Assembly (NCBI GenBank): GCA_900465675.1 | Contig: UBJR01000019.1 | Span: 62,001 to 126,000 of the forward strand | DNA: 64,000 nt | Origin: Hyphomicrobiales bacterium | GTDB lineage: Bacteria > Pseudomonadota > Alphaproteobacteria > Rhizobiales > Rhizobiaceae | Direction: 5' to 3' | Notes under the pieces: model-generated | Seen by the model: the letters and a program-made list of their open reading frames with translations, nothing else | Database searches by the model: none | Told to the model about the DNA's origin: nothing | Made by a program: the position numbers and the translations under genes | Shown here: in pieces, positions 34,309 through 42,416 of the stretch | Layout: each line of letters begins with the position of its first letter | Position numbering within the stretch: the stretch's first letter is position 1

Positions 34309-35829
34309 TCAGGGCCGGTAGGACACCGGCCCTTTTTCCGTGAGCTCGGTATAGGCGAGCGTCTGGTCGAGATGGCTCGCCCGCAGCGACAGCAGGCGCT
34401 CGGCATAGGCGAGTTGCACCTGCGTGTAAGCCGGATCGCCGGCAAGGTTGCGAAGCTCCATCGGATCGGCCCTCAGATCGAAAAGCAGTGGCGGCAGGGC
34501 GGCAAAATGCACATACTTGAAATGATCGTCGCGGATCACGGCAAGATTGCACCGGTTGGGCGACAAGCCAAAATGCGCCTGCGCATCGCCGCTGGCGATC
34601 TCCCGGAAATCGAACTCCCAGAAAGCCGCATCGCGCCAGTCTGAGACCGGTTTCGCATCAAGAAATCGGCGAAGCGATCTGCCGTCGAGGCCGTTTTTCG
34701 CTGACGCGCCGAGTGTCTCGCACAACGTTGGGAAAATATCGGCCGCACTGGTGAAATGATCGACCGACACGCCTTTTGCAGCCGCCCGCGGATCGCGGAT
34801 GACGAGCGGGATATGATAGCCGCCGTCGAAGAAGCCACCCTTCCCCAGCGTCCAGTGATCGCCCATCATCTCGGCATGATCGGAGGTGAAGACAATGACG
34901 GTATCCTCCCACGTTCCGGCGTCTTTCAGAGATTGAAAGATACGTCCAAGCTGCGCATCGACCTCTGAAATCATTCCGTAATAGATCGCCCGGATGGCAT
35001 CGAAATCCTGAGCACCCCAGTCATTCACCGCACCTTCGGCACCGGAAATGAAACTGCCTTTCGAGGCCCGCGGCATTGCGTAGTCGAGGTAGGGATGCGC
35101 CTGCATCTCATCCTGCGCCGACGGTCCGCGCGAAAAGACCGGCCCTTCCCCGGGCTTGTACATCGCGCCATAAGGTTCCGGCACCGAAAAGGGCGGATGC
35201 GGCCTGAGGAAGGAAACATGCGCAAACCACGGACTATCCTGCTCGCCCAGCCAGCGGATGAATTCGCCAGCTAAAAACGCTGTCTGGGTCTCATCCTTCG
35301 AATAGGACGTGCCCGCGGCCGAAATATCCCCTGCCCCCGCGCCGACTGGAATATGAATGTCGCGGCTGACGGCATCGGCATGGCCGCGCGACCGCAGCCA
35401 GGACAACCACTGCTTCTCATGCTCCGGCAGCAGCTGGCGCGCGGTAAATCCCGGCAGCAGCCCTTCGTAGCTGGTCAGATGCGGATCGCCGGCCTCGAGC
35501 GCTCGCGGGTCAGGAGCCGTATCGGTATAGCCGAACAGCGTCGGGTCGTAGCCCGCGCGCCGCGCCGCCAGCGCCAGATTGTCGAACCGCCGGTCGAGCG
35601 GCGAGCCGTTACGGCACACCCGGTGGTTCATCTGGTAGAGACCGGTATAGAGTGTCGCCCGCGCCGGCGAGCATGGCGCGGCTCCCGCAAAGTGATTGCG
35701 AAACAAAACGCCCTGAGCGGCGAGCGCATCGACGTGCGGCGTCCTGACCACAGAATGACCGGCCGCCGAAAGGCAATCGCCGCGCCATTGGTCAGCTGTG
35801 ATCAGCAGAATATTCTGACGTTTCGGCAA
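34309..35829 (-). CDS. sulfatase / phosphonate monoester hydrolase-like enzyme
   Basis: The product is a 506-residue alkaline-phosphatase-superfamily hydrolase. The first metal site (L-L-I-T-A-D-Q-W-R) is near residues 9-16, and the maturation motif C-S-P-A-R is at 53-57, where Cys53 should be converted to formylglycine. T-S-D-H-A-E-M-M-G-D-H near residue 320 and the lysine in L-G-K-G-G complete the site. Blocks such as L-T-G-L-Y-Q-M-N-H-R and K-Y-V-H-F-A-A-L-P-P-L-L-F-D-L-R are shared with rhizobial phosphonate monoester hydrolases. There is no signal peptide, so it is probably cytoplasmic. Substrate (sulfate ester, phosphodiester or phosphonate monoester) is undecided. It follows galE by 8 bases and may be co-transcribed with it. 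Confidence 0.88.
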   Translation of the reverse strand: MPKRQNILLITADQWRGDCLSAAGHSVVRTPHVDALAAQGVLFRNHFAGAAPCSPARATLYTGLYQMNHRVCRNGSPLDRRFDNLALAARRAGYDPTLFGYTDTAPDPRALEAGDPHLTSYEGLLPGFTARQLLPEHEKQWLSWLRSRGHADAVSRDIHIPVGAGAGDISAAGTSYSKDETQTAFLAGEFIRWLGEQDSPWFAHVSFLRPHPPFSVPEPYGAMYKPGEGPVFSRGPSAQDEMQAHPYLDYAMPRASKGSFISGAEGAVNDWGAQDFDAIRAIYYGMISEVDAQLGRIFQSLKDAGTWEDTVIVFTSDHAEMMGDHWTLGKGGFFDGGYHIPLVIRDPRAAAKGVSVDHFTSAADIFPTLCETLGASAKNGLDGRSLRRFLDAKPVSDWRDAAFWEFDFREIASGDAQAHFGLSPNRCNLAVIRDDHFKYVHFAALPPLLFDLRADPMELRNLAGDPAYTQVQLAYAERLLSLRASHLDQTLAYTELTEKGPVSYRP

Positions 35830-35837
35830 GGCACGCC

Positions 35838-36821
35838 TCAGTGCTGATTGGTTCGGGAATGCCAGCGCCAGGCTGACTGAATGATCTCGGACAGATCATA
35901 TTGCGGCACCCATCCGAGCACATCCCGCGCCTTGTCGTTATTGGCGACCAGCGTGTGCGAATCGCCCTCGCGGCGGCCGATATACTCGACCGGGAAAGGC
36001 CGTTTCGAGACATCCTCGATCGCCCCGAGCAGCTCCTTCACCGTCGTGCCGGTCCCGGTTCCGAGATTGAGCGCCACGGAATCGCCGCCACGCAGCAGAT
36101 ATTCGACCGCCCGCACATGGGCATCGGCAAGGTCGAGTACATGGATGTAATCGCGTACACAGGTGCCGTCGCGGGTCTCGTAGTCACTGCCGAACACCTT
36201 GAACCCCTGGCGGCGGCCGAGCGCCGCATCGATCGCCAACGGGATCGCATGGGTTTCCGGATCGTGCCATTCTCCGATCCGACCGTCGAAATCGGCACCC
36301 GCAGCATTGAAATAGCGCAGAATGACGGAGCGCAGGCTCTTATACTGGTCATAATCCGCCAGGGCCTGCTCGACAATATATTTGGTGCGCCCGTAGGGAT
36401 TGATTGGCACTTGCCGGTGCGTCTCATCCAGCGGCACGCTCTGTGGCAGGCCATAGGTCGCGCAGGTCGAGGAAAACACGAAGGCATTGATGCCTGCCGC
36501 CTGCGCGGCCGACAGCAGCGTCAGCGTACCGATTACATTATTCTCATAGAAGGCGACTGGATCTTTGACCGATTCACCCACCTCGATCAGTGCCGCAAAA
36601 TGCAGGATCGCCGAAGGTTTGTGCTTGGCGAGCACCTCATCCAGCCGGGCCCGGTCGCGAATATCCCCCTCCTCGGCCGGCCCCCATTTGACGAACTCCC
36701 GATGCCCGTTCGAGAAATTGTCGAAGACAACGGGCTTGTAGCCCTTATTGGCCAGATCCAGGCACGTATGCGAGCCGATATAGCCGGCGCCGCCGACCAC
36801 CAGAACAGTTTCACCTGCCAT
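35838..36821 (-). CDS. galE: UDP-glucose 4-epimerase
   Basis: This 327-residue short-chain dehydrogenase-type epimerase interconverts UDP-glucose and UDP-galactose, supplying galactose for exopolysaccharide and lipopolysaccharide; rhizobia often call this gene exoB. The N-terminal NAD loop G-G-A-G-Y-I-G is at residues 10-16. F-S-S-T-C-A-T-Y-G supplies the catalytic Ser/Thr, and N-P-Y-G-R-T-K gives the Y-x-x-x-K pair. Downstream N-A-A-G-A and R-D-Y-I-H-V-x-D-L-A-D-A-H are classical GalE blocks. The gene appears intact. Confidence 0.95.
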   Translation of the reverse strand: MAGETVLVVGGAGYIGSHTCLDLANKGYKPVVFDNFSNGHREFVKWGPAEEGDIRDRARLDEVLAKHKPSAILHFAALIEVGESVKDPVAFYENNVIGTLTLLSAAQAAGINAFVFSSTCATYGLPQSVPLDETHRQVPINPYGRTKYIVEQALADYDQYKSLRSVILRYFNAAGADFDGRIGEWHDPETHAIPLAIDAALGRRQGFKVFGSDYETRDGTCVRDYIHVLDLADAHVRAVEYLLRGGDSVALNLGTGTGTTVKELLGAIEDVSKRPFPVEYIGRREGDSHTLVANNDKARDVLGWVPQYDLSEIIQSAWRWHSRTNQH

Positions 36822-37060
36822 TCACCACCTCTATCGCCGTCTCGGATGAGGGAACCCTAGAGGAGATAAACGGCGAGAAAAAGGGGAATTGCAAAACCGA
36901 TGCTGCAGGGCAGCAAAACACGCATAACAAAGCTCTGCGCAGGCGCGTCGTGCGGTAACGTTTTGGGATTTTAGCGGAGGAGCGAGCTCGCTCTGAGCGA
37001 TTCCAGAGCGAAAATTGGTGGCGCGCACGGCGTTGAAAGGCAATCCGAATACAGCCGAGA

Positions 37061-38797
37061 TTATAGCGCTTTCCGGCGCGGAGTTATTGCAGCGTTTTGC
37101 AGCAGCGATGTGATGGCAGAAACCGGCTGCGGCCTGCCGAAGGCATAGCCTTGCAGAATGTCGGCACCGAGTTTCGCCAGCACTTCTGCATGGGCGATCG
37201 TCTCGACACCCTCGGCAACGATCTCGACATCGAGCGACCGGGCGATATCGATCAGCGAGCCGATCAGCCGCCGCTGGGTCTCGTTTTCCAGAACCGGAAG
37301 CACCAGCTGGCGATCGATCTTCACCCGGTTGGGACGCAGTTCGACCAGACCGAGCAGCGAGGCGTGGCCGGAGCCCAGATCGTCGATCTCGATGTCGATG
37401 CCGCACTCCCGGATCTTATCGATATTGCGCTTCACCTGGCCGCTCAGGCTATCGAAGAAGATCGTTTCGATCAGCTCGAAACTGATGCGTCCCGGCGGGA
37501 TCTGCAGCTGCTTGACCTTGGCCGGCAGGTTTGGATCGGCGAGACGCTCTGCCGACAGATTGACGGAAACCCGCGGCACATCGAGGTCCGCCAGCGACCA
37601 GCGGTTAATGTCGAACAGGGCGCGCTGCAGGATCGCATCGTCGATTGCCTCCATCAGGCCGTGAGCGGCCGCCAGTGGCAGAAACTCCGCCGGGCTTCTG
37701 ACACCCTTGGCGCTTTCCCAGCGGGCGAGCGCTTCCAGGCCGCAGATCTCATAGCTGCGCGCATCGACCTGGACCTGATAGTAAGGAACAACCTCGCCGG
37801 CCCGGAGACCCGTCTTCAACTCCTGCAGCAGCTGCTTTTCAGCGTTTATCTTGTTGGCAAGCGACGGCGAGAAAAGCTCATCGCGATTGCGGCCGCCCCG
37901 CTTGGCCTCATAGAGCGCGAGGTCCGAGGAGGCGAGCAGCGATGCCAGCTGATCAGAGGGCGCGCTGGCCAGGCCGATCGAACATTCGATGACAAAGGGC
38001 TCGCCGTCTATGTCGAGCGGGCGTCGCAGAGCCTGGCGCAGATCGCGGACGATCCCGGTATCCCTGCCTGGCGAAAGATGATGCGAGACGATGACGAACT
38101 CGTCGCCACCAAGCCGGGCGGCGATCTCGCCGTCTCCCACACAGGCCGTCAGCAGCGAACCGACATGGCGAAGAACCTGGTCCCCGCCGGCATGGCCGAA
38201 ACGGTCGTTGATATCCTTGAAGCGATCGATATCGATATGACAGACGGATACGATCCGGCCCGCCTCACGCCCAAGAGCTGCAAAAGCCTCGTCGAATGCC
38301 CGCCGGTTCAAAAGCCCGGTCAGATAGTCGTGATCGGCGGCGTAGCGCGCATCGGCGCGGCTGCTGTCGGCGGCCTCGCGCTCGCGCGCAAGCTGCTCGT
38401 TGCGCAGAACATCTTCAGTGACGTCCCATTCCGCCCCTATGAAACACGGCTCTCCCTGGCCATCGACGAAATACTTTGCGCGCGACCGTATATGCCGCAC
38501 AGCACCATTCGGGCGGATGATGCGAAATTCGGAAGCATAGTCGCTCCTATTCCTGATCGCCTCCTCGAACAATGCACTGGCGCGGCTACAATCGTCGGGA
38601 TGAACGCTTTCGAGCCAGACGACGTCGAGCAAACCCTTGTTGATGCCGTAGATACTCTGCAGCTGCTCGTCCCAGCGTGTCTGGTTTTTCAACAGGTTAT
38701 GCTGCCAGATACCGATGCCGGAGGCTTCGAGCGCAATATTGAGCTGCCGAACCAGATCTTCCAGTTCGTTGTTCGTCCAGGTTAGTTTCGTTTCCAC
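37061..38797 (-). CDS. PAS-GGDEF-EAL cyclic-di-GMP signalling protein
   Basis: The product is a 578-residue protein with a PAS sensor (about 18-130, with H-P-D-D and a W-D-V-T-E-D end), a GGDEF diguanylate cyclase domain with an intact G-G-D-E-F at 230-234, and an EAL phosphodiesterase domain with E-A-L at 355-357. Downstream EAL residues are also kept: N-L-S-A-E, E-L-I-E-T, D-D-L-G-S-G (the common form is D-D-F-G-T-G) and A-E-G-V-E-T. The inhibitory R-x-x-D site before GGDEF is absent. No membrane helix is seen, so the protein should be cytoplasmic. Both domains look catalytically competent; the net activity cannot be predicted. It stands alone just left of the genomic island. Confidence 0.92.
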   Translation of the reverse strand: METKLTWTNNELEDLVRQLNIALEASGIGIWQHNLLKNQTRWDEQLQSIYGINKGLLDVVWLESVHPDDCSRASALFEEAIRNRSDYASEFRIIRPNGAVRHIRSRAKYFVDGQGEPCFIGAEWDVTEDVLRNEQLAREREAADSSRADARYAADHDYLTGLLNRRAFDEAFAALGREAGRIVSVCHIDIDRFKDINDRFGHAGGDQVLRHVGSLLTACVGDGEIAARLGGDEFVIVSHHLSPGRDTGIVRDLRQALRRPLDIDGEPFVIECSIGLASAPSDQLASLLASSDLALYEAKRGGRNRDELFSPSLANKINAEKQLLQELKTGLRAGEVVPYYQVQVDARSYEICGLEALARWESAKGVRSPAEFLPLAAAHGLMEAIDDAILQRALFDINRWSLADLDVPRVSVNLSAERLADPNLPAKVKQLQIPPGRISFELIETIFFDSLSGQVKRNIDKIRECGIDIEIDDLGSGHASLLGLVELRPNRVKIDRQLVLPVLENETQRRLIGSLIDIARSLDVEIVAEGVETIAHAEVLAKLGADILQGYAFGRPQPVSAITSLLQNAAITPRRKAL

Positions 38798-39060
38798 TGC
38801 GTTCCGGCCTCTTTTGCAGCACTATGCCGGTTATTGCTTAGGAAATACTGAAGCCATTCTCCCGAGTTCCACCCTCGATTTTTTGCAACCGTCTGCAATT
38901 CTTGAGCGAGTGATCGTCAGGATTTCGAAGATTACGAGATGGGATGGGTTCGTCCGGAGAGGCAATTGGAATGCTGCCTTGCAAGGCAAAATGCCCTCGT
39001 CGCAGCGAACAGTAAGTTCACGCGTGTGACCGCAAGGCCAAAACTGAATGTAGAAAAATG

Positions 39061-39078
39061 ATGGCGGAGAGGGTGGGA
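39061..39078. other. left attachment site
   Basis: ATGGCGGAGAGGGTGGGA is an exact copy of the tRNA-Ser 3' end at 52576-52593. It stands alone, without the rest of a tRNA, as expected for the distal site of a tRNA-integrated element. Confidence 0.88.
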
Positions 39079-39096
39079 CAATCCGCCAGATAGCCG

Positions 39097-39187
39097 CGCG
39101 ATACCCGCATTTCCGAGGTGTTCGATAGAGCCCCGATTACGCTACGGAAATTGCGATACCCGGCGTGATACCCCGAGCGATACCCCG
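39097..39187. repeat. cluster of recombinase arm-type repeats, left end
   Basis: GCGATACCC-type sequences start at about 39098, 39153, 39165 (as GTGATACCCC) and 39177, all in the same orientation. The copy at 39094-39110 is identical over 17 bases to one near the right end (52468-52484). Such clusters beside att cores are usually binding sites of the recombinase N-terminal domain. Confidence 0.65.
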
Positions 39188-39623
39188 TTGGCAAGGACCG
39201 CCGTCCGAGACAGGATTTCAAGGCCGATATCACGCATCATCCAGAACCCGGCAGGGGTTCCCCTCAGCTTGCCCCACGACGATGCTCCATCCCTTCGACA
39301 CGAGCCACAGGTCTCGTGTCGCTCGCCTGAGGCGAGCGGGCTTCCCGCATAGTCGCGAGGCCCCGCGCCTCGGTGACAATCGCATGGGCCGCTCAGAAAC
39401 GGCCTGCGGCCTGCGGCATCCCCCTTGGAGGGGCCATGCCTCTTCCGAGCATGGCGCCCCATGCGACAGTCAACCACAGCCTAACCGTCGTGCCAGTCTC
39501 AGTAATGTTAACATTCCGATCGCTATCCGATCGTTTGCCCCGGAAATGATACCCAAAAGCCTGGGCTCGACTGCCGTGATCCGACATAAATTCATTGTTA
39601 TCAATGTGTTGTTGAGGATTTTG
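39188..39623. other. island left-end region without a convincing gene
   Basis: The region is open in one frame but without a supported start. It contains small inverted repeats (GCTCGCC-TGA-GGCGAGC at 39321-39337), a 12-bp palindrome AATGTTAACATT at 39504-39515, a CCGATCG direct repeat just after it, and CATTG-N4-CAATG at 39594-39607. The last three lie just upstream of the short gene at 39624 and may be operators. Confidence 0.4.
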
Positions 39624-39863
39624 ATGAAGACAACTACAACCATACTCCGGGGCCTTGCGCTCGATGTCCTAGTTATCGAAACGGCCCACACGGATGCTGT
39701 AGGCATGCTGTTCTATCGCGCCGAAATTGTACTTCGGGAACGTAAAACCGGGGCACGGCACCTCGTCCGCCGCAGTAGGATTCCGGGCACAGGCTTGGAG
39801 ATGGCGAGAGCGATGCAGCAACAGGGCCTCCGAGCGTTGGAGACTTTTCTCCCGAATCGGTAG
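39624..39863 (+). CDS. hypothetical protein, 79 residues
   Basis: This short frame has GAGG 8 bases before the ATG at 39624 and palindromic, AT-rich DNA upstream. The product has a threonine-rich start, a middle predicted to be beta/alpha (D-V-L-V-I-E-T-A...A-E-I-V-L-R-E-R) and a basic, Gln-rich C-terminal helix. No family is recognised. A much longer in-frame extension upstream (from 39168) is low complexity and crosses the att-arm repeats, so it is not adopted. An iteron-like array starts 12 bases after its stop codon. Confidence 0.4.
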   Translation: MKTTTTILRGLALDVLVIETAHTDAVGMLFYRAEIVLRERKTGARHLVRRSRIPGTGLEMARAMQQQGLRALETFLPNR

Positions 39864-39874
39864 AAATATTTTTC

Positions 39875-40016
39875 CAAGGATTGCCGCTTAGTCCGCGTTA
39901 CCGCACCAAGGATTCGACAGTTGACGAGTCCTTGCTGCAAGGATTCGGAGGCTTCTGAATTCTCACTCGCAAGGATTCACAATGCCTAGAATTGACGCCG
40001 CCGCACCGAGTCCTTG
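39875..40016. repeat. iteron-like array of CAAGGATTS with inverted copies
   Basis: CAAGGATT(C/G) begins at 39875, 39907, 39938 and 39970, spaced 32, 31 and 32 bases, about three helical turns. Inverted variants GAGTCCTTG lie at 39926-39934 and 40008-40016. The array fills the gap between two short genes. Regular phasing suggests protein binding, as at a replication or partition site or an operator. The same core recurs elsewhere in the island. Confidence 0.6.
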
Positions 40017-40098
40017 AAATAGAATTTCTAGCTAATTCAGCTAGTTAATGCAGAATAGGCCCCGTCATGAATTTTCAAAAGAATGAAAGGAGCCAACC

Positions 40099-40350
40099 AT
40101 GACGCAGACCACCGAATGCACCGTCAGTCGCGAAATTATTGCCGAGTTCAAGATTTTTGAGCAAGCCTACAGACATTACCTGGACCGCGTCGATGAACTT
40201 GGCATGTCATTGAAGTACCCTTCCGAGTTTAACAAGGAAGTGCAGACGCTCCTCGGCACGAAAGGGGGAGTGTCAGCCTACTTCAAGGGAGGGGCGCGCA
40301 TCATCGATCGAATTGATAATCTCGTCCAACTCGCGGAAGAGAAGGGTTGA
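40099..40350 (+). CDS. hypothetical protein, 83 residues
   Basis: The frame begins with an ATG at 40099 that has GAAAGGAG 8 bases upstream, a good translation signal. The product is small, mixed-charge and probably helical (E-I-I-A-E-F-K-I-F-E-Q-A-Y-R-H-Y-L-D-R-V-D-E-L-G, then K-E-V-Q-T-L-L). No cysteine, signal peptide or membrane helix is seen, and no named family is recognised. It lies directly right of the iteron-like array and is transcribed towards the convergent 285-residue gene. Confidence 0.6.
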   Translation: MTQTTECTVSREIIAEFKIFEQAYRHYLDRVDELGMSLKYPSEFNKEVQTLLGTKGGVSAYFKGGARIIDRIDNLVQLAEEKG

Positions 40351-40539
40351 TGCTGTTTGGGAAGTGGTGCCCCGGTGGGCGCTGGCGACACTTAGCACCC
40401 GTCCAAGATCGCGGCCATTATCGGCTGTGATCTTACGGTCCTAGCGGCCCTGTATCACGGATTAGATGACGGCAAGTGATCCGAGAAATCCAATGCCGTG
40501 GTTTCAGCGTTGGGGGCGGGGCAGCGGCGCCTGCATCGT

Positions 40540-40578
40540 CAGCCGCAGCCGCAGCCGCAGCCGCAGCCGCAGCCGCAG
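40540..40578. repeat. hexanucleotide tandem repeat (CAGCCG)x6.5
   Basis: Six and a half perfect copies of CAGCCG lie in a region without a supported gene. All three plus frames stay open across it (encoding Ala, Arg-Ser and Gln-Pro runs), so the overlapping short open frames are treated as artefacts. Copy number could vary by slipped-strand replication. Confidence 0.85.
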
Positions 40579-40695
40579 AGGTATGCGCCACCGAAAACTC
40601 GGGACAAGCCCTTGCCCGCGATGTCCAACGCAACGGCATTCGCGCATTCGATCGCATCGGATCAAAGCCGCCGTCCTCTCTCCGAGGCACTAGCT

Positions 40696-41553
40696 TCAGT
40701 CAATAGGCGCTCTCGCGCAATCTGACAGAAGCAAACGTTTCACCTTGCCGCTTGCGGAACTCACACGGCGAACGCGCATATCCAGCTTGTTGGGGGCACC
40801 GACGTTACTTCCGTGAAGAGACCACGTTAACAGCGCGAGATTCCCGACAGCGAAGTCGCCTCCCGGTCTCATTGGGACGATACGGTCGAACTGATCAACA
40901 TAAACACGTGAATTTCGCGACATCGAGTTGTAACGGGTGACATTCCCTCGCAAAACTTCCAGCCCTACGGCTTCCTCACGAGTATTTACCCAGTCCTTGG
41001 TGCCTTCATCAAATTTGACCAACTCCTGCTTCGTGGAACCTATAGAGATGGTACCTATCGTTCCATCGGCTCCGATGGGGCGGTGTGCGTCTTGAAGACT
41101 GCCTTCGAGAACTTCGGCCAACTCATCGAAATCCACTGGAGGATGTTTCAGAGGTGGGGGGTCTTTCCTTTCGTACAATTTCCGAAGGCTCGTGGTCTCC
41201 GGCTCCGCATCGAGACTTCCCGTCGCCCGCTTGAATGCGGTCTTCAAGAAGTCATACAACATCGGTCCGCCAAGAGCTGCCGCGATTCCAGTGGTTGCTG
41301 GATAGGCCTCAACAAGGATTATCAACTCGAATATGAAGCTGCCTTGACGAGCAGGCTTCAAAAGAACCGAGGCGTTTTTCAAGGCTGTTGCCCGAGTAGT
41401 GATCTCTCCCGTCATGTAGGCATGAAGGGCAATATGGACGGCCCTAGTAATTCCGTCGATAGATGTTACCCCATCGTAGCCCGGAAGCGCATTTTGATCC
41501 GCTAACCCACCCTCGTAGCGAATTTTCAATTTATGCTCAGCTAATATAGCCAT
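40696..41553 (-). CDS. hypothetical protein, 285 residues, island cargo
   Basis: I do not recognise a characterised family. The N-terminal third (Y-E-G-G-L-A-D, L-P-G-Y-D-G-V, then H-A-Y-M-T-G-E-I-T-T-R-A-T-A-L and L-L-K-P-A-R-Q-G-S-F-I-F-E) has the regular look of a folded domain. A hydrophobic stretch follows near residues 75-110 (L-I-I-L-V-E-A-Y-P...G-P-M-L-Y-D-F-L), possibly a membrane helix. A Pro/Glu linker lies near 125-150. The C-terminal ~120 residues are rich in predicted beta strands. It is the last of four minus-strand genes after mod and res, 194 bases beyond the 200-residue gene. The position beside a restriction system makes a defence role possible, but nothing in the sequence proves it. 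Confidence 0.65.
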   Translation of the reverse strand: MAILAEHKLKIRYEGGLADQNALPGYDGVTSIDGITRAVHIALHAYMTGEITTRATALKNASVLLKPARQGSFIFELIILVEAYPATTGIAAALGGPMLYDFLKTAFKRATGSLDAEPETTSLRKLYERKDPPPLKHPPVDFDELAEVLEGSLQDAHRPIGADGTIGTISIGSTKQELVKFDEGTKDWVNTREEAVGLEVLRGNVTRYNSMSRNSRVYVDQFDRIVPMRPGGDFAVGNLALLTWSLHGSNVGAPNKLDMRVRRVSSASGKVKRLLLSDCARAPID

Positions 41554-41747
41554 TAATCCCCCTCAAGAATCATAACAATACTGGCCAAGAATTCGGCTAC
41601 TGGTCACGGTATGTCAACTTAAACGGGTTTGACGATTTTTCTGCATCTCATGTGGGGGCGGCGCGGTCCACCGCGACGTCCGGAAGTGTGGTCTCGGAGC
41701 ATCGGGATCCTTCAGGGCGGTAGCGCGGACTGCGAGACCTTGTAATT

Positions 41748-42350
41748 CTAAAACCTCGGCCTCAGTGCGGGCCCCGGCGCCCCCGCGTCGTCAGTCGCGC
41801 CCGAGGAGGCGACGGCGCTCGTCTGACGCTCAAGCTCCCATCGTAGGGCCGCCATCATCGCCCGGTCCCGGATTTCCCCTTCAGGACGGTCATGTCCGAC
41901 TAGGCGAAGCGCGATCCAGTCCTGCGCCTTAATCATCTCCCGCAGCCACTCCAAGGCCTCCGGCGGAACGCGCTCTTCGATCATGATCCGTGCGCGGTCC
42001 TTCGCGGATCGACGGTTCAGATCCTTCACCAGACGGTTCCAAGAGGGGCGGGGCCGTGGCCGATCAACGGGGTACCAGATCGGCTCAAGGCCGCGTTCCC
42101 TTGCCCATGCGTCAGCGCCAAGCCCATAGTCCGAGGGTGGAATCCGGCGATCCCGGCGGAAATTATTTCCGCGTCCAGGAAACTCGGAAGCGGGACTTTC
42201 CGGAACCAGGGCCAGCATCGCCGACAACAGGCCGAGCAGATGGAGCACGGTTCTCGAAGCAGGATCGCGACGGCGCCGTCTGGCAACGTTGCGGCGAATC
42301 CAATCCGCGCAGGTTCTCCGTCGCTTACTCTGCTTGATTTCCCTGTCCAT
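41748..42350 (-). CDS. hypothetical basic protein, 200 residues
   Basis: The ATG at 42350 has GGGGAGG 7 bases upstream, a strong signal. The N-terminus is very basic (K-R-R-R, then R-R-N-V-A-R-R-R-R-R-D) and is followed by a hydrophobic segment (V-L-H-L-L-G-L-L-S-A-M-L-A-L-V, about residues 35-50) that could be a signal anchor. The rest is polar and helical, with repeated Arg-Pro and Asp/Glu-Arg content and a Trp-containing core (A-L-E-W-L-R-E-M-I-K-A-Q-D-W-I-A-L). No known family is recognised. It starts 66 bases after the res stop codon on the same strand and may belong to the same transcript. Confidence 0.55.
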   Translation of the reverse strand: MDREIKQSKRRRTCADWIRRNVARRRRRDPASRTVLHLLGLLSAMLALVPESPASEFPGRGNNFRRDRRIPPSDYGLGADAWARERGLEPIWYPVDRPRPRPSWNRLVKDLNRRSAKDRARIMIEERVPPEALEWLREMIKAQDWIALRLVGHDRPEGEIRDRAMMAALRWELERQTSAVASSGATDDAGAPGPALRPRF

Positions 42351-42416
42351 AGGCGACCTCCCCAATCCTTCAGGAAAGGATGAGGCAGCAGAAGGACCGG
42401 CGCAAATCCGGGGCGA

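Noticed and set aside
36831..37406. 191-codon minus-strand frame overlapping the 3' part of the GGDEF-EAL gene
   Set aside because: It is the out-of-frame shadow of the EAL domain, and its non-overlapping tail has no coding features.
39168..39863. 232-codon reading of the first island gene
   Set aside because: The extension crosses the att-arm repeats and several small palindromes and has no start signal; only the 79-codon 3' part with its own GAGG is kept.
39875..40016. CRISPR array
   Set aside because: Repeat unit is only 9 bases, spacers are short and partly inverted copies occur; no cas genes are present.
40540..40578. CAGCCG repeat as a recognition-site array of the type III Mod enzyme
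   Set aside because: The specificity of Mod cannot be read from its sequence; a resemblance to CAGCAG-type sites is not evidence.
40466..40725. Three overlapping short frames across the CAGCCG repeat
   Set aside because: All frames are open only because the hexamer lacks stops; homopolymeric Ala or dipeptide runs are artefacts.
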